Shown: positions 1-5,002 of the stretch, in pieces | Layout of the letters: each line of letters opens with the position of its first letter | How positions within the stretch are numbered: position 1 is the first letter of the stretch | Source: Chloroflexota bacterium | GTDB taxonomy: Bacteria; Chloroflexota; Anaerolineae; Anaerolineales; DRMV01 | DNA length: 5,002 nucleotides | NCBI GenBank assembly: GCA_013153135.1 | Contig: JAADFA010000100.1 | Location: 1 to 5,002 of the forward strand | Direction of reading: 5' to 3' | Program-made: the position numbers and the translations under genes | Notes under the pieces: generated by a model | What the model was told of the DNA's origin: nothing | The model's input: the letters and a program-made list of their open reading frames with translations, nothing else | The model's database searches: none

Positions 1-1174
1 CGCCGCGCCAGCCGTTGACTTGAGCCCAGCCGGTCATGCCCGGTTTCACATGGTAGCGCTGCATAAACCCTAACACACGCTGGCGAAACTCCTCATCCAT
101 GGTAATTGCAAAGGGCCGTGGACCGACCAGGCTCATTTCGCCTTTGAGGACATTGAAAAGCTGGGGCAACTCATCCAAGCTGGAGCGCCTTAGAAAGCGG
201 CCAATGGGCGTAACTCGAGGGTCATCCTTCGTAGCTGGGCGAACTTTATCCCCATCTTCCGTGACATACATGGTGCGAAACTTCCAAATCCAAAACACTT
301 TACCTTTATACCCATAGCGCCGCTGGCGGAAGAAGACAGGTCCAGGCGAGGTTAGTTTGATAGCCAGAGCAATGAGGCCCATCAACGGAGCAAAGAGAAG
401 CAACGCCAAGCCTCCCAAAAGGAGATCTTCGGCCCGCTTGATCCAACGAGCCGCACCTTGTAAAGGGGTATCGAAGAGCGAAAGAATCGGAATGCCCGCC
501 AACTCAGTCGGCCGCAAGGACATCAACGGCCAAAACGGCACGTCCGGCACCAAATAAAGGGCTATCGGATAGCGCTGCAAGAGATGCAAGACCTCTGACA
601 AACCAACTTCCGGAGTAGAGCCTGCGGGCATCGCGAGAAAGGCCATATCGACGTTGTGGGTTTCTAGCAGGTTCTGCAACGACGCGAGGTCATGGATCTG
701 CGGGACGGTCAAAGGCTGTATCCCCCACCACGAGTACCGTCGTAGCCGGTGCTCCAAACGCTCTAAGGGGCGATTGCGCCCCACCAATAGCGCGCGGCGC
801 ACGCCAATGCCGAAACGGTGTAGCCCCCGGAGGAGCACCACTTCCAACGTGCGCAATCCGCCTAACAGCAAAAACGCGGCGATGGCCCATACAGCGAAAA
901 CGAAGCGCGAGTACTGATGCGTACATTTGCACGCCCATCCCGCGGCCAGTAGGGCGAAGATAACAAAAAACCAAGCTTGCGCCAATCGGGGCCATAGCGA
1001 TATATGGCGGCGGCGGTAGATGTCGGTGAGGGTAAAGCTAAGCCAGGTAAAAAATACGGCCAGAACCCCAAGTCCAATATATCCAAGGTTCCAAGGTATC
1101 TTGCGCAGCGACAGGGCAAACCCGAGCACGAGGAAAAGGACCAACGCATCGAGCAAAGGCCACAGGCGGCGCAT
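1..1174 (-). CDS. Undecaprenyl-phosphate hexose-1-phosphate transferase (WcaJ-type bacterial sugar transferase), 3' end cut by window edge
   Basis: The gene starts at ATG 1174-1172 and runs off the left edge after 391 codons. Such enzymes transfer a hexose-1-phosphate (glucose or galactose type) from a UDP-sugar to a polyprenyl phosphate at the inner membrane face, starting a lipid-linked glycan. Residues 5-22, 31-50, 66-82 and 90-107 look like four membrane helices. Residues about 125-235 form a degenerate nucleotide-binding-like domain (RRALLVGRN at 126-134). A fifth hydrophobic stretch at 250-272 precedes the catalytic domain, which carries SPGPVFFRQRR (276-286), KFRTM (298-302), DELPQLFNVLKGEMSLVGPRP (334-354, in two conserved blocks) and KPGMTGWAQVNGWRG (377-391). 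Those blocks define the bacterial sugar transferase family. Full-length members have about 460-470 residues, so roughly 70-80 residues probably lie outside the window. An AAGGGGG Shine-Dalgarno sits 6 nt before the ATG. The family is secure; the sugar is not determined by sequence. Confidence 0.95.
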   Translation of the reverse strand, partial: MRRLWPLLDALVLFLVLGFALSLRKIPWNLGYIGLGVLAVFFTWLSFTLTDIYRRRHISLWPRLAQAWFFVIFALLAAGWACKCTHQYSRFVFAVWAIAAFLLLGGLRTLEVVLLRGLHRFGIGVRRALLVGRNRPLERLEHRLRRYSWWGIQPLTVPQIHDLASLQNLLETHNVDMAFLAMPAGSTPEVGLSEVLHLLQRYPIALYLVPDVPFWPLMSLRPTELAGIPILSLFDTPLQGAARWIKRAEDLLLGGLALLLFAPLMGLIALAIKLTSPGPVFFRQRRYGYKGKVFWIWKFRTMYVTEDGDKVRPATKDDPRVTPIGRFLRRSSLDELPQLFNVLKGEMSLVGPRPFAITMDEEFRQRVLGFMQRYHVKPGMTGWAQVNGWRG

Positions 1175-1180
1175 AAATGA

Positions 1181-1187
1181 CCCCCTT
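1181..1187 (-). promoter_or_regulatory. Shine-Dalgarno site of the sugar transferase gene
   Basis: On the minus strand the sequence AAGGGGG lies 6 nt before the ATG at 1174. It supports this ATG as the start. The first hydrophobic helix then begins within about five residues, as expected for this family. Confidence 0.7.
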
Positions 1188-1271
1188 ACTTATTTTCTTT
1201 TCGCGCGTTCAACTATTCATGTTCATTGCATCAAACAGGACCAAAACGCAACAAATAAGGGTAGCTCTTTA

Positions 1272-1294
1272 GGTAACCATCTTGGCAACTTACC
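1272..1294 (-). other. Imperfect inverted repeat just after the ligase stop codon
   Basis: Four bases past the ligase stop, the minus strand reads GGTAA, then GTTG, CCA, AGA, TGG, TTACC. GGTAA pairs with TTACC and CCA pairs with TGG around an AGA loop, leaving GTTG as a bulge. No uridine run follows, so it does not look like a classical rho-independent terminator. It could be a weak mRNA 3'-end or processing structure in the 123-nt gap between the ligase and sugar transferase genes, or chance. The rest of that gap (1175-1297) is AT-richer than the genes. I see no convincing -35/-10 pair and no small ORF in it. Confidence 0.25.
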
Positions 1295-1297
1295 GCA

Positions 1298-3772
1298 TCA
1301 TGGACAAGATCCGCCCAGAACTTCGATGCGCTGTTGACTTTGGGGGTCGTTAGGATGTAAGGCCAAGGCTTGGCAGTAAGCCGCGAGCGCTCGTTCGGGA
1401 TTTCCGGCCTTCTCCCAATAGATTCCGAGTTCGCGCCATCGCCAAAACGGCGCCTCTGGGTCGAGCTCCAGGCCACGTTGATAGGTTTGCGCCGCGTCCC
1501 AAGGTCGATCGGCCCACAAGAGTGCCTTTGCCCAATTATAATAAACATGCGGCCAGGTTGGGAAGCGTTGAGCCGTTTTTTCGTATAAGCTTAAAGCGCG
1601 CGCGAGCTGCGCGCTGGTCTGCGGCTCCGCATCGCGCCACATATTGGCCCAGGTCAGCCACCACCATCGGTTTTGGGGCTCACGCGCCAACGCCTTCCGG
1701 AACCACGCATCCGCCTCGTCGTAGGCGCCGTCCTTCATCGCGATCCAGGCCATACCCCAGTAACCCCGCCCATCGTCGGGCTGGGCTTCTATCAAGGCTT
1801 GCATCTGGGCGATGGCCGCATCCCGCTCGCCGAGCTCGTAGAGGCACTGGCCCCGGGCAACCGCGGCGTCTTTGCGCCACCAAGGCCAGGCGTCATCGGG
1901 CGCCGCGGCGATGGCCTGCCCATACGCATGCGCGGCCGCGCGGCAGTCTTTGTGCGCGCGGTAGATATGCCCAATTTCAAACCACCAGCGCCCGACCTCG
2001 GAGCTGTCAGGGTAGCGGGCCACCGCCTCCAGCAGCACCTGCAACGCGGTGTCGTCCTCCTTGGCCCAACGCAGGTACTGGGCCCAGGTCAACGCGCCGC
2101 GCTCGGGGTCCAGACGATACGCCTGCCACGCGTACCAGCGGGCCGCGAAGGCATCGCCCTGCTTCCGGGCCCGGGAACTGGCCCGGCTCAACGCCGAGCG
2201 TTGCTCCCCCAGGCGCCAGAGATACGCGGCCTGCCCCACCCGGCCGATGCGGTCGTAATACCAACCCAGCACGTGCGCGACATCGGGATGCCGGGGCGCC
2301 GCTTGCATCAGCGTTTGCAGCCCGACCTCCGAAGGCGGCGGGCCCTGGTCAATGAGATACAGGTTCAACCGCCACAACCAACCGGGAACATGGCCCGCGG
2401 GCGGATCCGCGACCGCGGCAGGCTGGCCCTCAAGCAAGGCCGCACGGTAGGCAAGGGACCACCGGTTCCACGGCCAGGCCCACGCGACCCCAGCCACCAG
2501 CACGGCGATACCCAGCAGGGTGACGGCCCACCGAATCCAAGGAGATTGCCAAAGACGCTTGCCCCAAGGTTGGGTCACCTCGGCCTCGTTGGGCAGGTGC
2601 TCGCGCAGGATGAGCACCACCGCGGCCAGAAGCCATCCGGTGAAAAAGAAGCCCGGTCCGTTGCTTTCCCCCAGGCCGAAAACGGCCAGGGCCACCCAGC
2701 TGCCGCCCAACCCGAGCAGCCACCCTGGACCTACGCCCCGGATCGCCAAGGCCTGACGCCGCGCCCAAACTCGGTTCCACATCCCCCACACCCAAAGCAA
2801 GAAGGCGAGGTAACCCACCAGACCGGGCAGGCCCATGTCGGCGGCCAGTTGCATGTACGCATTGTGCGCGTTGGCTCGAAAATCCGCTCGCAAAGCCTCG
2901 TAGAACTCCGGCGGGAACAAGCGCGGATACCAAAACCGCAAACTGCGGAACCCGATGCCCGTGAGCGGGAAGCCCCAAGCGATGTAAGCGGCATAACGCC
3001 ACAGCCCCATACGAGCGACGGTGAGCGTGCTCAGCCGAGGCGAAATCGCCAGCCACCACGCGCGCCAGTATGACCAGGTTATGCCGACCAGCGCGAGCGC
3101 TGCCAGGCCCACGCCCCAGCGCACTGGGGCCGGCAAGAGCCACCCGAGCATCAAGGCCCCCGCGGCGGCCAGGGCCAGCACCCCGGCCCGAGATTGGCTG
3201 GCCCACAGCAAACCCAAGGCCTGGGGCAGGGTGACCCACGCGAGCAGCACCAAGCCGGGCGCCGAGGGCCGCTCGCGGCGCACGAGCGCGCGCAAGCCGT
3301 CAACGGCCAAGCCAAATTGCAGAGGCAACACCGGAACCAAAAGGAGCGCCAGGGTATTGGGGTGGATCACCCGGGGCAGCGGGAGCGGCGGCACCCAGGC
3401 CAACATGGCCTGCACCAGCCGCACAGCCTGCTCCGCGGCCGGTAGTTTGCCCGTGGGCCATTCAGGGACCAGCGCGGCCGCGCCCCACGCGAGCAGCGCG
3501 GCAGCGGTTATGAGCAAACCCGTCAGGAAGCGCGCCGCGCGCAACGAACGCGCGCGCCATCCCAAAAGCAAAGCCAAAAGCCCTTCCCCAAACCCGGCCG
3601 CGAGGTACAACCACGCGCCCGGCCACGGCGGGAATAACGCCACATTGAACGCGAGCGCTACCAACCACCCCAACGCGAAGACGAGGAACATTCGTCGGGG
3701 CAGCGTTAGCTCATGGATGCTACCACGCGGGGTTTGAGGGTTCGTTCCGGGAGTGGGGTTCTGCGAAGTCAC
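1298..3772 (-). CDS. O-antigen ligase/polymerase-type (Wzy_C) membrane protein with C-terminal TPR domain
   Basis: This 824-residue protein (counted from GTG 3772) has two halves. Residues 1-435 hold about 11-12 hydrophobic helices (roughly 28-47, 53-71, 81-102, 140-157, 172-189, 193-212, 216-233, 254-274, 315-334, 349-367, 371-389, 412-435). They carry two hallmarks of the Wzy_C/WaaL superfamily: an Ser-Arg motif in SQSRAGVLAL (S194, R195) and, after a long loop, HNAYMQLAADMGLPGLVGYL (H303, N304, Y306). Residues about 492-824 are tetratricopeptide-like repeats. The clearest are 669-701 (ending ALAREP), 739-772 (ending GLELDP) and 775-808 (ending ALALHP), with weaker ones at about 492-525, 590-625 and 636-668. 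Family members join or polymerise lipid-linked glycans at the outer membrane face; related enzymes glycosylate proteins, so the acceptor is open. The gene follows gmd by 24 nt, implying cotranscription. GTG 3772 is preferred over TTG 3775 from Shine-Dalgarno spacing. Tryptophan content (61 residues) and GC are unusually high. Confidence 0.92.
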   Translation of the reverse strand: MTSQNPTPGTNPQTPRGSIHELTLPRRMFLVFALGWLVALAFNVALFPPWPGAWLYLAAGFGEGLLALLLGWRARSLRAARFLTGLLITAAALLAWGAAALVPEWPTGKLPAAEQAVRLVQAMLAWVPPLPLPRVIHPNTLALLLVPVLPLQFGLAVDGLRALVRRERPSAPGLVLLAWVTLPQALGLLWASQSRAGVLALAAAGALMLGWLLPAPVRWGVGLAALALVGITWSYWRAWWLAISPRLSTLTVARMGLWRYAAYIAWGFPLTGIGFRSLRFWYPRLFPPEFYEALRADFRANAHNAYMQLAADMGLPGLVGYLAFLLWVWGMWNRVWARRQALAIRGVGPGWLLGLGGSWVALAVFGLGESNGPGFFFTGWLLAAVVLILREHLPNEAEVTQPWGKRLWQSPWIRWAVTLLGIAVLVAGVAWAWPWNRWSLAYRAALLEGQPAAVADPPAGHVPGWLWRLNLYLIDQGPPPSEVGLQTLMQAAPRHPDVAHVLGWYYDRIGRVGQAAYLWRLGEQRSALSRASSRARKQGDAFAARWYAWQAYRLDPERGALTWAQYLRWAKEDDTALQVLLEAVARYPDSSEVGRWWFEIGHIYRAHKDCRAAAHAYGQAIAAAPDDAWPWWRKDAAVARGQCLYELGERDAAIAQMQALIEAQPDDGRGYWGMAWIAMKDGAYDEADAWFRKALAREPQNRWWWLTWANMWRDAEPQTSAQLARALSLYEKTAQRFPTWPHVYYNWAKALLWADRPWDAAQTYQRGLELDPEAPFWRWRELGIYWEKAGNPERALAAYCQALALHPNDPQSQQRIEVLGGSCP

Positions 3773-3777
3773 CAAAG

Positions 3778-3784
3778 CCCCTCT
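3778..3784 (-). promoter_or_regulatory. Shine-Dalgarno site that decides the ligase start
   Basis: On the minus strand AGAGGGG lies 5 nt before GTG 3772 but only 2 nt before TTG 3775. Both codons are in the same frame, and the first upstream in-frame stop is the gmd stop itself (3799-3797), so no longer start with ATG, GTG or TTG exists. Spacing favours GTG 3772; the TTG would add one residue. Confidence 0.6.
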
Positions 3785-3796
3785 TGCTATGGCTCG

Positions 3797-4846
3797 TTAG
3801 CTTCTATCCTCAACGCCGCGCAAGCGAATTTTATGCCCTGCATCGAGGAGGGTACGTTCTTGACGGGCCAGCTCCAAATCGTGAGCCACCATGCGGCGCA
3901 CCAGTTCTTCAAAGGAAACCCGAGGTTGCCAACCCAGTTTCTCGCGAGCCTTGGTCGCGTCGCCCAGCAAGAAATCAACCTCGGTGGGGCGGAAATAGCG
4001 CGGATCGATTTCCACATATTCATACGGATCAAGCCCCAATTGCGCAAAGGCGAGCTCCAAAAACTCGCGCACCGAATGGGCTTCGCCGGTGGCGATCACA
4101 TAATCGTCCGGTTCCTCCTGCTGCAGCATCAACCACATGGCTTCTACATAGTCAGGGGCATATCCCCAATCCCGTTTCGCTTCTAAGTTGCCCAAATAGA
4201 GCTTCTTCTGCAAGCCCATTTTGATGCGGCCAGCAGCCCGGGTGATTTTGCGGGTGACAAAGGTCTCGCCACGGCGCTCGGATTCGTGATTGAACAGAAT
4301 GCCGTTGGCGATGAACATATCGTACGCTTCTCGATAGTTCACCGCGTACCAATATGCCGCGACCTTGGACGCGGCGTAAGGGCTCCGAGGGTAAAAGGGT
4401 GTGGTTTCGCGTTGCGGCGGCGGTGCCGCGCCAAACATTTCAGAGGAACCCGCCTGATAAAAACGCACCTCCCGACCTGAGCTGCGCATGTAATCCCGCA
4501 CGGCCTCCAAAAGGCGCAGGGTTCCGGTGGCCACAATATCCGCGGTATATTCGGGCTGTTCAAAGGAAACCTTGACATGGGATTGGGCAGCCAAATTATA
4601 AACCTCGTCGGGCTCGACGCGCTCCAGAATGCGCCGCAGCCCGGTGCCATCGCTTAAATCGCCATAGTGTAGGAACAAACGCGCCTCGGGGTCGTGAGGG
4701 TCGCGGTATAGATGGTCAATGCGGGCCGTGTTGAACACACTGGAACGGCGGATGATGCCGTGGACCTCATAACCTTTGGAGAGCAAAAATTCAGCCAAAT
4801 AGCTGCCATCCTGCCCGGTAATACCTGTAATTAGGGCTTTCTTCAT
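3797..4846 (-). CDS. gmd: GDP-mannose 4,6-dehydratase
   Basis: This 349-residue protein is full length for the family. It converts GDP-D-mannose to GDP-4-keto-6-deoxy-D-mannose using tightly bound NADP(H), in the cytoplasm, as the first committed step to GDP-L-fucose, GDP-D-rhamnose or GDP-perosamine. It belongs to the extended short-chain dehydrogenase/reductase family. The N-terminal Rossmann motif is [16 protein letters not shown] (G8, G11, G14), followed by RRSS (33-36) as expected for NADP phosphate binding, and HYGDLSD (60-66). Catalytic positions are visible: S134 and E136 in AGSSEMFG, then Y157 and K161 in SPYAASK. The family block [18 protein letters not shown] is present (185-204), with Glu at position 190 where I recall Pro in well-studied members. 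[14 protein letters not shown] (225-238) and the C-terminal [20 protein letters not shown] block (287-306) also match. ATG 4846 follows AGGAGG by 5 nt. No partner reductase or epimerase is in the window, so the final sugar cannot be named. Confidence 0.98.
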   Translation of the reverse strand: MKKALITGITGQDGSYLAEFLLSKGYEVHGIIRRSSVFNTARIDHLYRDPHDPEARLFLHYGDLSDGTGLRRILERVEPDEVYNLAAQSHVKVSFEQPEYTADIVATGTLRLLEAVRDYMRSSGREVRFYQAGSSEMFGAAPPPQRETTPFYPRSPYAASKVAAYWYAVNYREAYDMFIANGILFNHESERRGETFVTRKITRAAGRIKMGLQKKLYLGNLEAKRDWGYAPDYVEAMWLMLQQEEPDDYVIATGEAHSVREFLELAFAQLGLDPYEYVEIDPRYFRPTEVDFLLGDATKAREKLGWQPRVSFEELVRRMVAHDLELARQERTLLDAGHKIRLRGVEDRS

Positions 4847-4851
4847 CCCTC

Positions 4852-4857
4852 CCTCCT
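4852..4857 (-). promoter_or_regulatory. Consensus Shine-Dalgarno site of gmd
   Basis: The minus strand carries a perfect AGGAGG with a 5-nt spacer (GAGGG) to ATG 4846. It fixes the gmd start, since the next residues are immediately the conserved beta-strand and glycine motif. It is the strongest ribosome binding site in the window. Confidence 0.85.
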
Positions 4858-4863
4858 AACAAG

Positions 4864-4892
4864 AGGATAAGCATTGCAAGATGGATTGTCAA
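4864..4892 (-). promoter_or_regulatory. Candidate sigma-70-type promoter upstream of gmd
   Basis: On the minus strand a perfect TTGACA (4892-4887) is followed, after exactly 17 nt, by TATCCT (4869-4864), which matches four of six positions of TATAAT including the first A and the last T. It lies in the 48-nt AT-rich gap between the upstream stop codon and gmd. Standard geometry puts transcription start near 4857, which is the first base of the gmd Shine-Dalgarno. The leader would then be only about 11 nt. That short leader, and the possibility of read-through from the upstream gene, leave the call uncertain. Confidence 0.45.
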
Positions 4893-4894
4893 TC

Positions 4895-5002
4895 TTAACG
4901 GGAAGTTCCAAAGCGGTGACGCCAAAGCTGCTGCAACGCCAGAGCCAAAAAGCGCGGATTGTGCTTGAAATACCGACGCCATAACCGCCGGGGCTCGGTG
5001 AG
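4895..5002 (-). CDS. C-terminal fragment of an unidentified protein (5' part beyond window edge)
   Basis: An open frame enters from the right edge and stops at TAA 4897-4895, giving 35 residues. They are rich in Arg, Trp, Leu and His, including RRLWRRYFKHNPRFLALAL and a tail ending WRHRFGTSR. This resembles the basic amphipathic tails seen at the ends of some glycosyltransferases and radical-SAM enzymes, but it is too short to assign and I do not recognise the family. It lies 48 nt upstream of gmd on the same strand, so it may share the transcript. A second frame is also open from the edge and ends in a TGA overlapping the gmd ATG. Its residues look less protein-like, so I prefer this one, but the choice is not certain. 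Confidence 0.5.
   Translation of the reverse strand, partial: LTEPRRLWRRYFKHNPRFLALALQQLWRHRFGTSR

Noticed and set aside
690..1149. Minus-strand open frames of 101 and 95 residues inside the sugar transferase gene
   Set aside because: They are out-of-frame readings of the sugar transferase gene, whose correct frame is open from ATG 1174 to the left edge with all family motifs.
1595..1615. 7-bp perfect inverted repeat (AGCGCGC with a 7-nt loop) inside the ligase gene
   Set aside because: It lies within TPR coding sequence rich in Ala, Arg and Leu codons, where such GC-alternating repeats arise by chance. There is no T-run and no placement at a gene boundary.
1522..3073. Long plus-strand open frames (277 residues at 1522-2355 and 466 residues at 1673-3073) opposite the ligase gene
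   Set aside because: They lie antisense to a gene with clear Wzy_C and TPR motifs. Their residues are dominated by Arg, Pro, Ala, Gly and His with no domain, membrane or repeat pattern, as expected when stop codons are rare in GC-rich antisense frames.
2430..3239. 269-residue minus-strand open frame overlapping the ligase gene in another frame
   Set aside because: It is a frame-shifted reading of the ligase gene, low in complexity (Gly, Arg, Ala) and without recognisable motifs, while the ligase frame carries all conserved blocks.
3713..4224. Plus-strand open frames of 157 and 146 residues opposite the 3' part of gmd
   Set aside because: Both are antisense to the highly conserved gmd coding sequence, show no family motif and have no convincing ribosome binding site.
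4791..4982. 63-residue minus-strand open frame spanning the gap and the gmd start
   Set aside because: It overlaps the start of gmd out of frame by 56 bases and ignores the gmd Shine-Dalgarno. Its sequence is explained by the gmd 5' end and the tail of the upstream gene.
4847..5002. Alternative open frame from the right edge ending in a TGA that overlaps the gmd ATG
   Set aside because: The 4-base overlap is operon-like, but the residues (many Ser, Gly and Cys, no hydrophobic or basic pattern) look like an untranslated frame. It would also have to run through the AT-rich promoter-like gap. The frame ending at 4895 is more plausible, though not proven.

Overview
The window is a minus-strand surface-polysaccharide locus. 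It holds two complete genes, one gene cut by the left edge and the last 35 codons of another cut by the right edge. In transcription order (right to left) the layout is: a C-terminal fragment of an unidentified protein (5002-4895); gmd, GDP-mannose 4,6-dehydratase (4846-3797); a large O-antigen ligase/polymerase-type membrane protein with a C-terminal TPR domain (3772-1298); and a WcaJ-type polyprenyl-phosphate hexose-1-phosphate transferase (1174 to beyond position 1). No RNA gene, mobile element, CRISPR array or plus-strand gene is supported. The long plus-strand ORFs lie opposite the GC-rich ligase gene and are reading-frame shadows.

The genes fit one pathway. The phosphotransferase would place the first sugar phosphate on a polyprenyl phosphate carrier at the inner face of the membrane. 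Gmd supplies GDP-4-keto-6-deoxy-mannose, the precursor of deoxyhexoses such as L-fucose, D-rhamnose or perosamine. The Wzy_C-type protein would act on the exported lipid-linked glycan at the outer face, either polymerising it or transferring it to an acceptor. The enzyme that acts after Gmd is not in the window, so the final sugar is unknown.

The host is a bacterium of moderately high GC that uses Shine-Dalgarno initiation. The joining of a Wzy_C membrane domain to a long TPR tail, together with gene content, is reminiscent of Chloroflexota (Anaerolineae-like), but this is a weak inference from protein style and not a phylogenetic result.

The locus is mostly conventional. The items most worth a second look are the ligase-TPR fusion with its very high tryptophan content, its sharply higher GC than its neighbours, and a near-consensus promoter set unusually close to gmd.
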